From assembly GCA_050084985.1 (NCBI GenBank), contig JBITNC010000002.1:22258001-22322000 (forward strand): a stretch of DNA of 64,000 nt, read 5' to 3'. Under the pieces are notes generated by a model, which saw only the letters and a list, made by a program, of their open reading frames with translations, was not told the DNA's origin and did no database searches. Positions 22,691 to 34,635 of the stretch are shown one piece after another (position 1 is the stretch's first letter; every line of letters begins with the position of its first letter). Source of the DNA: Nageia nagi. Taxonomy: Eukaryota > Pinophyta. A program made the position numbers and the translations under genes.

Positions 22691-23519
22691 ACTTTATCAA
22701 ATGCAAAATAAGGTATTCATAGTCATTTACATCATTATTTTTGCATGTATTACATAATAAAAATTTACTTTTGAAAAATAAATGCACCCAATAAGCTAAG
22801 ATCCTTTTGCATCCATGAACCCTAACTGATAGGCTATTTGTCGCATTAGTATTGGTGCTCATGTCAACGCTTGCGCTAAGATTCCTACAATGTTTTTATT
22901 ACAAATATGGGGGAAAGCTTTATTTACCCTTTTCATACCATAAAAACATGAAACCAACCTAAAATATCCACCTTACAACAAAAAATGAGCAAGCCCTAGT
23001 TGCCTAAACCCTAGCCCTACGTTTTCTAATAATTTGATACTTTAAACCCTCCCCAAACTGGATACTTCTTCATGAAAATAAAGGGAAAGTCCATAGAAAC
23101 TTACCATATATGTAGCAACCCTTTTTATCGAAGTAAGAAAGCTCTATGATTATCTTGCTCATTTATCTTCATCATAGACCATAAAAAATAAGCTAATTTA
23201 ACAAAAATAGGCTACAAGCAAATCAAAATTATGAAAAATATATGCATTGCACTCACCTCAAAACAAGTAAATTATCATACAATGAATATCTTGGATTAGA
23301 CCATAAACTTCCAAATAATGAAAATGATAAATAGACCATCATTTACCCTATTTAACCAAAAAGTAGGGCACATTTATTGAGATATCATAAAAAATTAATA
23401 ACTTCTCATCTCATAAATATCAAAAAATGCATTTATTAGATTCAATTACTCAGTCATGGTAGGTCAACTAAAATTGGTCATTAGATAGTACAAAAGGCTT
23501 TCCCTATGCGCTAGCCTCA
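22691..23519. other. Unassigned AT-rich sequence
   Basis: No gene or paired repeat recognised. The similarity to copia leaders that begins near 23,530 does not extend into this stretch. Confidence 0.45.
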
Positions 23520-24400
23520 ACACCCATGCCTACTTGATAATGAACCTTTGTAAAGAGTTCCATTAGGGGTTGTAACAAAATCTGTTGGACTCTTAGGTTC
23601 ATTTATTATTACTTAAAATTAATGAACCTTGTGTAAAGAGATCCATTAGGGGTTGTAACAAAACCCATTGGACTCTTTAGTTCATACTTATGGATGACGT
23701 GGGATGTAGTTCCATTTCTTAAAGCACTTTATTTATTTTGCACTTTTACTTTATATGCAAAGTACACAAACATTGAAAAAATGCTTCCCTCTAATGAATA
23801 CATCTGCACATTTTTTCCACAACATGACTTGTTTGGGGAGCCATGAGGTGAGGATAAGACAAATAAGAGCCTTTTAATTTGACTATCCAAATGGTGAAAA
23901 GTTTGTACTTCTTAATTACCCCTAAGTCCTCTATTGGACTGAATTTAACTCCATATAGGTGGATAGGCATGTGTGTAATGATACCACATGTTTGCTTGTA
24001 CATTCAAGGATTCTTTTAATAATATAGGAGAAAAACTAAAAATTTAATCAAGATAATTAATTTGATTGATTCAACATATGTCACAACCTTAGAAAATAGC
24101 TTGTACTTCTCCTTGTGAGAGTAGATCGCTACCAAAGGGGAACTAGTTGAGGATTAGTAGGATGAACCTATACTTCTTGTGGGCATCCAAGTGAAGGCCT
24201 AATTTTAGACAAGAAAATAGGCCTCAAATTTTTCCTCTCTTTGGTTATACTTGCTGACAAAGATGTTAGATGTATGATTATTATTCTTGTTAACAATTCA
24301 GCATTTGATTTGTTGATTAGTTCAAACATGTATTTGTACAAATTTTTAAATTCAATATGTATGCTTACATTTTTTATCTCCTTTATATTATTTTATAATA

Positions 24401-25253
24401 ATGAGAGACTCTTTTGCATCCAAGCATATCTTGTATGGTTCCAACTATGGTATTTAGGAACCAAGGATGAAGGCAAAATTTCAAGCATGAAAACTTTGGA
24501 TAATTGTAAATGAAAAGCAAGTTGCTCCATCTGGGGAGAAGGAGCTTGAAGCTTATAATACTAAAAATGATTTGAAAATTTTTATTATCTTTCATGCAGT
24601 TTTAAATGAGATCCTCCTCATGATATCTTTTTCAAATACTGTAAAGGAATATTGGGATAAACTAAAGAGTATCTACCTTGGTATTAAATTTTCTAGGAGG
24701 TTCACCATGCTTCAGAAGTTGCTTCAATCATGTTAAGAGGAAAGTGAAAGTTGGCTATATATATGAATAAGGTTGTTGATCTTAGGACTTAGCTAGTAGG
24801 ATGTGAATGCAATTGGATCAATGATGAGTTTCTAATTTTTATTATCCTTCAAAGCTTCTCTTATAAATTTAGTTAGTTTATGATTGTTATTGAAACTATA
24901 CTTGATGATGAAAAAGAAGTGTTCTCCTTGAAAAATATATCAAGGATCCTCTTGAAGCATAAGGAAACACTTAACAATAAAATGTTTATTACCACTCCTA
25001 AGGAGCCATCTATGGCTCTTGGTCCAATAAAGCCTCACTTCAAAAAGAAGAACCATAACCAAAAGAAGGGTTCTTATGCTCCTAAGAAGAACTTCAAGAA
25101 TGGTGGAAACAAGAAGAATTATGATAATGGTAAGTCAAATAATACCAAAGTCAAATTTAATGGAAATTGTAATTTCTATAACTGTTATGGTCATATAGAA
25201 GCTGATTGCTTTAAGGAAAAGAAAGGGCATGGTGAAAAAGGATCTGAAAAATA
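24401..25253 (+). pseudogene. Copia gag (element A1)
   Basis: The ATG at 24401 starts MRDSFASKHIL, matching the M-E-D-S-F start of sister copies. Stops replace expected Trp and Gln codons early on. The UBN2-type gag core is visible as WDKLKSIYLG and FSRRFTMLQKLLQSC. The last 124 codons (24880-25253) are open and Lys/Asn-rich. The zinc knuckle there reads CNFYNCYGHIEADC, in which the second Cys of C-x2-C-x4-H-x4-C is Tyr. Confidence 0.75.
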
Positions 25254-25263
25254 AAAAAAAATT

Positions 25264-25800
25264 AATAATAAGAAGAACAAGAATTTTGCTTATGTTGCTG
25301 CTTTTTACTCCAGATCTCGCACTTTGAAAAATAATTGCATTATTGATTTTGGATGCACTAATCATATGTATTTTGAAAAGGATAAGTTTGAAAACTTTTA
25401 TAAGTATAGAAAAGATGCAATTGTGATAGGTGATAGTTCAATTCTTGAAGTTCAATGTATTGAAAGTGTGTTGATACAAGGGAAGATTCTTAAGAATGTG
25501 ATTTATGTGCCTAAACTCATTATGAATCTCCTTTCCATAATTTAGGTTGTAAGGAAGGGTTACTCCTTTGAGTTCAACTCACACTTGTGGTGCATGAAAA
25601 AGGATCTTTCCACTCTGGTGAAAGGTTCAGTGAAAGATGATATTTACATTATGAATCAATCTCAAACAAAAATGTGTCTTGAAACTAATGTTTATTCTAG
25701 AAGCAATCTTTGGTACCATTAATTAGGCCACCTGAACCATAAGAACATTCAAGTCATGAAAGATCATGAACTTGTGAAAGGTTTGCCTACAATATAACCT
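25264..25800 (+). pseudogene. Copia protease and GAG-pre-integrase (element A1)
   Basis: The active-site segment reads IIDFGCTNHM where relatives have D-S-G. It continues VIGDSSILEVQ and VPKLIMNLLSI, typical copia protease. A stop at about 25543 is followed by the GAG-pre-integrase region, including a degraded L-G-H-L-N-H motif near 25725. The Ser-to-Phe change in the catalytic D-S-G would inactivate the enzyme. Confidence 0.75.
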
Positions 25801-25879
25801 ACAATTGGTCTTTGTGAGAAGTGAATTCTAAGTAAAATGAATCAACAAAAGTTTTCAAAATATAAAGCAACTAGATCAA

Positions 25880-26630
25880 CTCATCTCTTCAGCTTGTGTA
25901 TATAGATTTGATAGGTCCATTTCCAACTAAGTCACTTGGAGGAGCATCTTATGTCTTGATTTTTATTAATGACTTTATCATGATGATGTTTGGTTATCTT
26001 ATAGAGCACAAAGATCAAATCTTTAATAGGTTCAAAGATTTCAAAGTGTTGGTAGAAAATCAGTTTGGATTCAAAATCAAGATGTTAATATCTGATAATG
26101 GAGGTGAGTATAATAGTAATGAATTTAATAATTTTTGTACAAAGTATAGAATCAAGAGGCATTTTACTATCTCTTACACTTTTCAGTAGAATGGCATTGC
26201 TGAAAGGAATAATAGAACCATTCAAGAAATGGCAAGATGTATGTTGGAAGATCTTATTAGCTTTTTATGAGGTGAAATTGTAAATACTACAATTTACATC
26301 TTAAATATGTGTCCTACAAAAGTAGTTGAAGGTAAAACTCTATATGATGCATAGATAGGAAATAAACCTAACATCTCTTACTTTAAGGTCTTTGGTTGTG
26401 ATGCTTATGCCTTTGTTGTTCCTAAGAAAAGGAAAAAACTTGATAAGAGATCCAAAAAGTGTATCTTTATAGGCTATGATAATCATCATACAGTCTATAG
26501 GGTATATCAACCTTCCTCATGTGCAGTCTTTATGTTAAGGGATGTAAAGTTCAATAAACTACCTAAAGAGTTTGCTTCTTATGAGAACCTAGGTGAGAGT
26601 GATGATTCTTTTGTTACCCCTAGCTAGTTA
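25880..26630 (+). pseudogene. Copia integrase (element A1)
   Basis: Core-domain residues are visible: the first Asp in YIDLIGPFPTKSLGGASYVL, the second in ISDNGGEYNSNEF, and the Glu in NGIAERNNRTIQEMARCML, with the expected spacing. The C-terminal part continues VFGCDAYAFVVPKKRKKLD and KKCIFIGYDNHH. Several in-frame stops interrupt it. The RT that should follow is missing. Confidence 0.8.
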
Positions 26631-26646
26631 GATAACAAAGAGTATA

Positions 26647-26955
26647 GGATTAATTATAGAGTGGATTTTTTCTTATAAAAAGAGAAAAACCCTCCCCTTC
26701 TCTAGTTACACAATTGTAATGCAAGCTTTGTTATAGGTTTAGAGTATGAGAGAGAGAAGATATTTTGTAAGAGAGGTCCTTGAGAATAAGATGATCTTAG
26801 TTAGTGGACATAATCCTAAGGAGGGAGAAACCATTTTATATCTTATGTTATTTGTATGATTTGCTTTAGTTATTATGCTATTACATTGATGTTGAAAGTG
26901 CCTTCTTGAGATCTTGGGAGATAAGAAGTTAATTAAAAAAAGGTTAATTTCTCCA
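26647..26955 (+). repeat. Partial copia A LTR, plus orientation
   Basis: The segment matches the 3' two-thirds of the LTR at 37367-37831, for example the shared GTAAGAGAGGTCCTTGAGAA and the run to AATTTCTCCA. It lacks roughly the first 165 bp. Its left end is fused to element A1 and its right end abuts TTTGC and inverted RT sequence. Confidence 0.85.
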
Positions 26956-27260
26956 TTTGCCACTAGAGCAAAGGTTTTCTTATAATCAACTCTATATTTT
27001 TAAGTGAAGCCTTTAGCTACTAACCTTGCTTTGAATTTCTCAATCTCTCTAATTGAATTATATTTGACCTTATAAATCCATTTATTTTCAATCACATTGC
27101 ATTCATTAAGATAAAAAACCAAATCCCAAAGTTTGATTCTTCATTAGAGCCTCATACTTCACATTCATTGCATTCACCCAACACTCATGCTTTGAAGTTT
27201 CTTTGTAGGATGAGGGCTCATTCTTGTAATCAATTTTGACAAATAAAGATTTATTAATGA
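26956..27260 (-). pseudogene. Start of copia RT (inverted half)
   Basis: Minus-strand fragments include EPSSYKETSKHECWVNAMN and a degraded K-x-R-L-V-A-K-G-F segment, ending in the K-T-F-A-L-V-A sequence at the break. Stops are frequent. The downstream two-thirds of the RT is on the plus strand from 35079. Confidence 0.7.
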
Positions 27261-28167
27261 TCATACTCCTTGTTATCCTTTATGTTGGAGAGTTTTACAC
27301 TGACATCTAATTAGCTATGAGCAATAAAAGAATCGTCAACCTCATCAAGGTTCTCATAAAAAATAGACTCTTTAAGAAATTCATTGAACTTTACATTCTT
27401 TGACACAAAGACTATATAGGAAGAAGGTTGATATACCCTATAGACTCTATGCTAATTATCATAGCCCATTAAGATACACTTTTTGGATCTCTTATCAAGA
27501 TTCTTCCTTTTCTCAGAAATAACAAAGGCATAAGCATCATAACTAAAGACCTTAAAGTGAGAGATGTTAGGTTTATTCTCTATCCATGCTTCATACAGAG
27601 TTTTACCTTCAACTACTTTTGTAGGACACCTATTTAAGATGTAAATTGTAGTATTTATAGTTTCACCTCATAAGAAGTTAAGAAGATCTTCCAACATACA
27701 TCTTGTCATTTTTTGAATGGTTCTATTATTCTTTTCAATAACACCATTCTAATGAGGAGTGTAAGAGATAGTAAATTGCCTCTTGATTCCATACTTGGGA
27801 GAAAAATCATTGAATTCATTGCTATTATACTCATCCCCATTATCAAATCTTAACATCTTGATTTTGAATTTAGGTTGATTTTTTACTAAGGCTTTGAAAT
27901 CTTTGAACTTATCAAAGGTTTTATCTTTATGCTTTATAAGATAACCAAATGTCATTATGATAAAGTCATCAATAAAAGTTAAGACATAAGATGCTCTCTA
28001 AGTGACTTAGTTGAAAATGGACCCATAAAATCTATATACACAAGCTAAAGAGGTTGAGTTGCTCTAATTGCCTTATATTTTGAATTTTTTTTTGATTAAT
28101 TTTACCTAGAATGCACTTCTCACAAAGACCAATTATAGGTGATATTATAGGCAAACCTTCCATAAAT
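27261..28167 (-). pseudogene. Copia integrase (inverted half)
   Basis: Minus-strand counterpart of the A1 integrase. The 68-codon frame at 27749-27955 contains FGYLIKHKDKTFDKFKDF and RFDNGDEYNSNEF, with the second catalytic Asp. Flanking frames hold the V-V-E-G-K-T and C-I-L-x-G-Y-D-N type C-terminal segments with stops. It is dead as it stands. Confidence 0.75.
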
Positions 28168-28700
28168 TTATGATATTTCATGACTTGAATGTTCTTTATG
28201 GTTTAGGTGGCCTAATTGATGGTGCCAAATATTACCTCTAGAACAAACATTTGCAAGGCACATCTTTGTTTGAGATTGATCCATAATGTAAATATCATCT
28301 TTCATTGAATCTTTCACCAAAGTGGAAAGACCATTTTTCATGCACCATGAGTGTGAGGTGAACTCAAAGGAGTAACCATTCCTTGCAACCTGAATTATGG
28401 AAAGGAGATTCATAGTGAGTTTAAGCACATAAAGTATATTCTCAAGAATCTTTCCTTGTATCAACACACTCCTAATACCTTTAACTTCAAAGATTGAACT
28501 ATCACCTATTACAACTGCATCTTTTCTATACTTATGATAGTTTTCAAACTTATCATTTTCAAAACACATATGATTAGTGCATCCAGAATCAATAATCCAA
28601 TCATTTGCTAAAGTATAAAACTTAGAGTAAAAAGCAACAACATAAACAAAATTATTATTCTTCTTATTATTATATTTGTTTGGTTTTCCAAATCTTTTTT
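28168..28700 (-). pseudogene. Copia protease and GAG-pre-integrase (inverted half)
   Basis: This is part of a 203-codon open frame, the best-preserved copia coding block in the window. It keeps the canonical active site WIIDSGCTNHMCFENDKFE, then VVIGDSSIFEVKG and YVLKLTMNLLSI, and the pre-integrase motif IWHHQLGHLNHKE. A frameshift follows near 28180. Here the D-S-G that A1 has lost is intact. Confidence 0.8.
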
Positions 28701-29525
28701 CACTTTGATCTTTCTTTTTTTCTAAAGCAATCAGCTTCCATATGACCATAACGGTTACAAAAATTATAATTTCCATCAAATTTGACTATGGTTTCCTTAG
28801 ACTTACCACTATCATAATTCTTCTTATTTCCACCATTCTTGAAGTTCTTCTTAAGAGCATAAGAACCCTTCTTTTAGTTATGGTTCTTCTTTTTGAAGTG
28901 AAGCTTCATTGAACCAAGAGCCATAGATGGCTCCTTAGAAGTGGTGATCAACACTTTATTATTAAGTGTTTCCTTATGCTTCAAAAACTTTCCAAAAAGA
29001 ACACTTCTTTTTCATCATCAAGCATAGTTTCAATAACAGTCACAAACTAACTAAACTTATTAGATAGACTTTGGAGGATGATGAAAAATCAAAAATTCAT
29101 CATTGATATAATTGTAACCATACCCCACAAGTTGAGTTCTAAGGTCAACAACCTTATTTAGATATATAGCCACACTTTCATTTTCCTTTTGACATGATTG
29201 GAGCAACTTATGAAGAATGGTGAACCTCCTAGAAAATTTAGTACCAAGGTAGATACTCTTTAGTTTATCCCAAGCTTCCTTTATAGTATTTAAAGAAGAT
29301 ATCGTAAGAAGGATCTCATCTAAAACTACACGAAAGATCATAGATGTTGCTAAATCATTCTTAGTATTATAAGTTTCAAGTTCCTTCTCCCCATATGGAG
29401 CAACTTGGTTTTCATTGATAATCATCTAAAATTTCCATGCTTGAAGTTCTGCCTTCATCTTTAGTTTTTGAATACCATAGTTGGAACCATCCAAGATATG
29501 CTTGAGTGCAAAAGAGTCTTATATT
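28701..29525 (-). pseudogene. Copia gag (inverted half)
   Basis: The usual start ATGGAAGAC is changed to ATATAAGAC near 29515. The 121-codon frame at 29060-29425 covers the gag core, with MIFRVVLDEILLTISS and WDKLKSIYLGTKFSRRF. The zinc-knuckle region near 28735-28770 is split over frames. The gene is not translatable as a whole. Confidence 0.75.
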
Positions 29526-31060
29526 TGCTATAAAATAATATGAAGAAGATAAACAAAGTAAGCATACATATTGCATTTAAAAATAAATACATCTTTAAAA
29601 ACTAACCAATAAATCAAATGTTTAAATTTTTAACAAGAATAATAACATACATCCAACATCTTTATCACCAAGTATAACCAAAGAGAGGGAAATGTTGAGA
29701 TTTGTTTTCTTATCTAAAATTAAACCTTCATTTGGATGCTTACAAGGAGCTCAGGTTCTACAAACCCTCAACTAGTTCCCTTTAGGCAACAATATACTCT
29801 TATAAGGAGAAGTACAAGCTATTTTCCAAGGTTGTGATGTATGTTGGATCGACCAAAGTAATTATTTTGATCAAATTTTTAATTTTCCTCCTAGATTATT
29901 AAGATAATCCCTGAATGGATGGATGGACATGTGGTATCACCACACACATGATTGACCACCTATATAGAGTTAAATTCATACCAATAGAGGACTTAGGAGA
30001 AATTAAAAAATACAAACTTTTCACCACTTGGATCGTTAGATTAAAAAGGCTACAATCTGCCTTATCCTCACCTTATGGTTTCTCAAATAAGTCATGTTGC
30101 GAAAAAAACCATGCGGATGTGTTCATTTTAAGAGAATTAATTTTCAATATTTGCATACTTTGCATATAAAGTAAAAATGCAAAATAAATAAAATGCTTTA
30201 AGAAATGAAACTACATCCCACATCATCCATAAGTATGAACTAAAGAGTCCAATGGGTTTTGTTACAACCCTTAATGAATCTCTTTACAAAAGTTCATTAA
30301 TTTTAAGTAACAACAAATGAGCCTAAGAGTCCAATGGGTTTTATCACAACCCCTAATGAAACTCTTTACAAAGGTTCATTATCAAAAATAAAGAATTCTC
30401 TCTTTTGTTACTTAAAAAAAAAACTTAAACTAATTCTTTATTTACAATTTAACATTGCATTCATAAGCAAGTATTTAAGTGAATTTATTCAACCACATGT
30501 ATAAATTCAAAATAATAAACCATGCATTAAAAAATTTATCCATTTAGCAATATGCATTAGGACAAAAAATAATGCAAAAAAAAAATTATCCAATGACATG
30601 TGAGCAATAAATATGCATTAAGATAAAACAATATTAATCTATGCATACATAGCATTAATCAATTCATGCATAATTAATTAACACTAATCCATGCATAAAA
30701 TTACTAAACTATGCATAATTAATCCACCTTTATCTTAATGGCATGCTAAAAAAATTTCCTAAAATAATTTGCACTTAATGTAAAAAAATAATATTAGCAA
30801 ATAAAGAACTACTAGGCTAAAACAAATTACCCATAATAATAATAAAAATTAGCCTAAAAATAGAGTTTACTTCTTTCTAAAATAAGATTCTTCCAAAGAG
30901 AAGTAAAAACAACAAAAAAAACTTCCTTTAAAAAATTTTGTTTAAAAATATTGCCCCCTCCTTAAAACAGATTCTCTACTTAAAAAAAAAAAGAACTATA
31001 TATAAACAAAGCCTTATATAAAAAACTTTAATAAAAAATGTTAGGAAAAAATCTTTAAAA

Positions 31061-31062
31061 TA

Positions 31063-31132
<70 letters not shown>
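31061..31132. repeat. (TA)n microsatellite in copia leader
   Basis: A 70-bp TA run. A similar run sits in the A4 leader (40192-40250) next to a GC-richer block in the same order. Confidence 0.9.
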
Positions 31133-31136
<4 letters not shown>

Positions 31137-31138
31137 TA

Positions 31139-31412
31139 AAATGCCACACGTAGCCTCAAGGAGGGTTGGCCGACAGAGCACCTGCCATGCACAACCCTAA
31201 AGGGGCACATCAGGTGGGTCATCTAACGTAACCCCAAAGGGTCGTGCCAGCTTAGCCATCGCACATAGCCCCTCAAAGGGGGCACATCGTTGGGTCACCG
31301 CACATAGCCCCAAAGGGATGTGTCAGCTTGGCCACTGCTTGTAGCCCCTTAAAGGGGACACATTGGCTAGGCCGCTATGCGCAGTCCCAAAGGGGACACT
31401 CTAACTGGGCCT
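31139..31412. repeat. GC-rich minisatellite in copia leader
   Basis: About six degenerate units of roughly 42 bp, each with the core AGCCCC..AAAGGG..CACATCG and a GGGTCAC or GGCCAC spacer. It stands out sharply from the AT-rich flanks. A shorter GC-rich block lies at the matching place in the A4 leader (40395-40480). Confidence 0.75.
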
Positions 31413-32073
31413 GGTCACCTTTTTTTTCTTTTCTTTTCTTTTATTTTTTTTATAATAAAAAAACTATTTTTTAAATAAAAATAAAAATATAAAAATACAG
31501 TAAAAAAATAAAAAATAATATTTTTATTTTTGTAATAATATATAAAAAAAATAGTTTTAAATAAAAATAAAGTTTTATAAAACTGTAAAATATACAATTT
31601 TATAAAAAAATTATAAAAATTTTACAAGCTTTCTAGCATAGTAAAATTTTGCAATAATAACACTATAGTAAAAAAAATTACAAATATTTTACTCACTTCT
31701 CCATTAAGTAAAAAACTTACAAATTTAGGCTATAATAATCTATTATTGCTAAATTTAAGCAAGTTTAGTTAAAACATATTATTGCTACACAAGCAATTTT
31801 ACTTAAAAAATTACAACTAATAAATTAAAATAATGCATAGCAATAACATAAATTAAACTAACATGTTAGTATAGCGATTTATTATCTACTTTAATCAAAT
31901 TTGCTATCCTTAACCTCGTTCTCATGGAACCAAAAAAATGTTAGTAATAAAAGCAAAATTTGACAAAGAAGAGGTAGGAGATTATACCTTCAAACCTTTT
32001 TACCTCAACAAAGTAGATAGAGAAAGAGGAGGAATGGAACTTCTAGGATGTTAAAGTGAAGCCTCCAAGAATA

Positions 32074-32087
32074 GCTCTGATACCACT
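32074..32087 (-). other. Primer-binding site of the inverted copia A half
   Basis: On the minus strand AGTGGTATCAGAGC directly follows the LTR end TTTCTTCA. It is an exact match to the 12-base TGGTATCAGAGC site for initiator-Met tRNA. Confidence 0.9.
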
Positions 32088-32237
32088 TGAAGAAATTAAC
32101 CCTTTCTTAATTAACTTATTATCTCCTAAAATCTCAAGAAGGGATTTTCAACATCAACACAATAGCACAATAACTAAAGCCAATCACATAAATAACACAA
32201 GATATAAAGTGGTTCTTCCCTCCTTGGGAGTATGTCC

Positions 32238-32364
32238 TGTTGGAAACCTAATCCTTAGGGATTAAGGTAATTTATGATTATTAATAGTTTTAGATGTGTG
32301 AGTATGCATGTATTTATAGGAGATCAAATTAATACAATATTTGGCTTTTGGAGTTTCTCCTTCA
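32238..32364 (+). repeat. 5' LTR of short-LTR element
   Basis: TGTTGG...CCTTCA, 127 bp. It contains the imperfect hairpin CCTAATCC-TTA-GGGATTAAGG near its start and a TATTTATAGG promoter-like box. Confidence 0.92.
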
Positions 32365-32366
32365 AG

Positions 32367-32378
32367 TGGTATCAGAGC
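32367..32378 (+). other. Primer-binding site of short-LTR element
   Basis: TGGTATCAGAGC two bases after the LTR, exact initiator-Met tRNA type. Confidence 0.9.
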
Positions 32379-32499
32379 CTCGTTGGAGAAGATCCGGAGA
32401 ACTCCATTGCCCATCCTACAAGATGAGGGTTTGAAGTTTTTTGTTGGTTCGTAGTTTCAGCTGTGGTTATGAAGATTTGAATCTATTGAAGAGAGGCAG

Positions 32500-33420
32500 A
32501 GGACTGCCCTAGAGATGTGAATGATGGCCAGAGGGGCCATGAGAGAAGATCATGCATAGAAAGGGGTGTTGGAATGCATCTCCTTGCATGGATCATGAGA
32601 AGAGCCTGTGTAGAGAAAGGGGTGTGTCTTGGATTGCACCTCCCCACATGGAGCCTGAGGAAGAGAAGAAAGTGTCTCATAGAGGAGGCATCGCACAGCT
32701 AAAAGTTAAGAATGCAGCCTTGGGCAGAGAACGAGGTCAGGCGGCATGACCCGAAAATGGTGAAGGAAGCCATTGCCATAATCGACCTATTGAATGACTT
32801 CAAGAGGCCACCGACTAGGAGGGAGTCGAACAGGGTGCAAACTGAGATGGCTGGGCTGGGGAAGGAGTGCCTGCAGTAGTCAGGTGTGCACCAGGATGGC
32901 ACATGATAGTTTGATGCCAAGTCCGAGAGCGGATAAGAGGAGAGACCGGTGACCCTAATGGGGCAAGCATGCCCAGACCACGGGTCGATCCGAGACTATT
33001 TGAGAAAGGAGAGAGTAATGGCTTCGAGATGGTGAGGGTCCATCGATGCTTCAACTGTGAAGGTGATCACTTCACCAAGGACTACTCGAACAAGCCAAGG
33101 CAATGGTTGAACACACCACGGTAGTAGCAGACTAAGAAGAAGACGAAGGATATCAGTTAGGTGCACTTAGGCAGCTAAACACTATGCAAGTGGAGCACGA
33201 GTCGACTACCAAGGAGGGTAGGACTGCACGTGGAGAGGATAGTAGTACCGAGGTGCGAAAGACCCATGGGTGCTGTGGGGGAGATCACATCCCCCTTGAT
33301 TACCCGAATCACCTGAGCCAGCAGGTGGATCCCACTAAGCGAATCGAACACAACAAAGAACTGCATGAGGAGACTACTAAGGAGGATAGGATCGTGCATG
33401 AACCAAGCAGGGAACCTTGA
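32500..33420 (+). pseudogene. Gag-like region with two zinc-knuckle-like motifs
   Basis: The reading frame is broken but two related motifs can be seen. The first, RCFNCEGDHFTKDYSN (about 33045-33090), and the second, GCCGGDHIPLDYPN (about 33268-33309), resemble C-x2-C-x3/4-H-x4-C with the last Cys replaced by Tyr. The second lies in a 78-codon open frame (33184-33420). At 32530-32650 two imperfect about 60-bp repeats encode the GRGVGM/KGVC segment. A gag origin is inferred from knuckles, position and element structure, not from whole-domain similarity. Confidence 0.45.
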
Positions 33421-33940
33421 TAGAGATGAGCAACTATGCTTTAGAGAAAGTCGCTTGAGCTCGTTGTTCACCTACCCTGCATGCATTTCTGAAACTAGCA
33501 TACATTTTTTATTTTAGATACTGTTGTTTCCATTTTTGGTGTTATTGTGGTGGTGGATCCTGCATCAGAAAAAGGAAAGGGTTTGGTGGACAGCGTAGAT
33601 GGTCTTTGTGACATTGTGTTGAATGTCATGGGCTATGAAAATTGCCTGGAGTTATTCGACGGGTAGAATAATAAGCACCGAAGGCTAGTAAATGCGGTAG
33701 AATTTGAAAGAATTGGCATCAAGGAGCAAAGCCAATTTTCATACGAATGGGGGCATCAGGGGGATTCTAACCTGAGCTCCCCTGTAGAGTCTACTGTTGG
33801 GCTCAGCGTAACTGATGAGGAAGATGATTACATGGCTTACTTGGCTCAAAGAGTGGCTTATTCCATGCTCGATGTTAAATGACCCATGTACCCTATACAT
33901 GTAGTCTACCACTGTAGACGTGGAGTCACAGGATACATAA

Positions 33941-34393
33941 TTGCATCTATGCAAAATTGCAGACCCAACTCTCATAGGAGAGAAGCGTATCACTATAAGG
34001 AGTCAAGCCCACTCTGTGAGAAAAGCTGAGTCTGGCGACTTGGTGGCCCGTGAGAAAGAGGAAAAGGGAGCCCATCTCAGACCTGTCTGCATCGTGAAGT
34101 CACGGGAGAGGATGAAAGCTTATATGGAGTTTCTGGAAGCCAACTACCGTATGTTGGAGAAACAGATTTGGGGGTTGGAGGAGTCTCTCAGTTATTCCTC
34201 GATAGAAAATGTGGTGTTGAAGCACAAGCTGACTAGGAGGAAGGAGGATGCCACGGTGGCACGTCATGGTGGCGGTAGAGCAGAGCTTGTAGCGATCGTA
34301 GCGGATTCCTTGCAGAAGGAGTCCCTGCTGTGCTTGCTTAAGACATGGTCTGGTCATGGTCTGGTCGTGGGCGAAGAGAAGCCAATCAGATGA
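33941..34393 (+). CDS. 150-codon open frame of unknown function inside short-LTR element
   Basis: The longest open frame in the element. It is rich in Glu, Lys and Arg, with a helical, probably coiled-coil segment (RERMKAYMEFLEANYRMLEK, then LEESLSYSSIENVVLKHK). I recognise no domain. It could be a degraded gag part or a captured host fragment; the composition is unlike the copia genes around it. A long open frame in a young element may simply reflect little time for decay. Confidence 0.35.
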   Translation: MHLCKIADPTLIGEKRITIRSQAHSVRKAESGDLVAREKEEKGAHLRPVCIVKSRERMKAYMEFLEANYRMLEKQIWGLEESLSYSSIENVVLKHKLTRRKEDATVARHGGGRAELVAIVADSLQKESLLCLLKTWSGHGLVVGEEKPIR

Positions 34394-34623
34394 GAAAGTG
34401 GTGCTTGACACAGTGGCAATGGAGGAATGCAGTACAATTTTTTTGGGTAAACCCCATCATTCATGTTTAGATCAAAGAAATGGGAATAATGAGCAGAGCA
34501 CAACAAGACAGAATCAAATTAAATGTTGGAGGAAAGCTTTTCGAGACTAGCTCCAGAAAAGGAATCTACTACACACCTTGAGGCATCTTTGTATTCTCAT
34601 TTATTTCTTAATCCCTTGCGGAT

Positions 34624-34635
34624 TAAAAGAGGGAA
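34624..34635 (+). other. Polypurine tract of short-LTR element
   Basis: TAAAAGAGGGAA immediately before the 3' LTR start TGTTGG, where plus-strand DNA synthesis would be primed. Confidence 0.8.

Larger units (their letters stand above)
23525..26646 (+). mobile_element. Ty1/copia element A1, 5' and 3' truncated
   Basis: In order: part of the 5' leader (23525-24400), gag (24401-25253), protease (about 25264-25560), GAG-pre-integrase (about 25690-25800) and integrase (about 25880-26630). No 5' LTR is present, and similarity to related leaders starts within the leader. The element stops in the linker between integrase and RT, at AACAAAGAGTAT, and is fused there to a partial LTR. The leader begins with two copies of an about 88-bp unit (TAAAGAG.TCCATTAGGGG) also found in the other copia leaders of this window. 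Confidence 0.85.
29526..32073 (-). other. Long copia 5' leader (inverted half)
   Basis: About 2.5 kb separates the primer-binding site from gag. In minus-strand order it holds an AT-rich stretch, a GC-rich minisatellite (31139-31412), a (TA)n run, and the about 88-bp repeated unit near 30230-30380. Corresponding leaders occur in A4 and copia B, so a long leader is a family trait. No protein is encoded. Confidence 0.7.
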
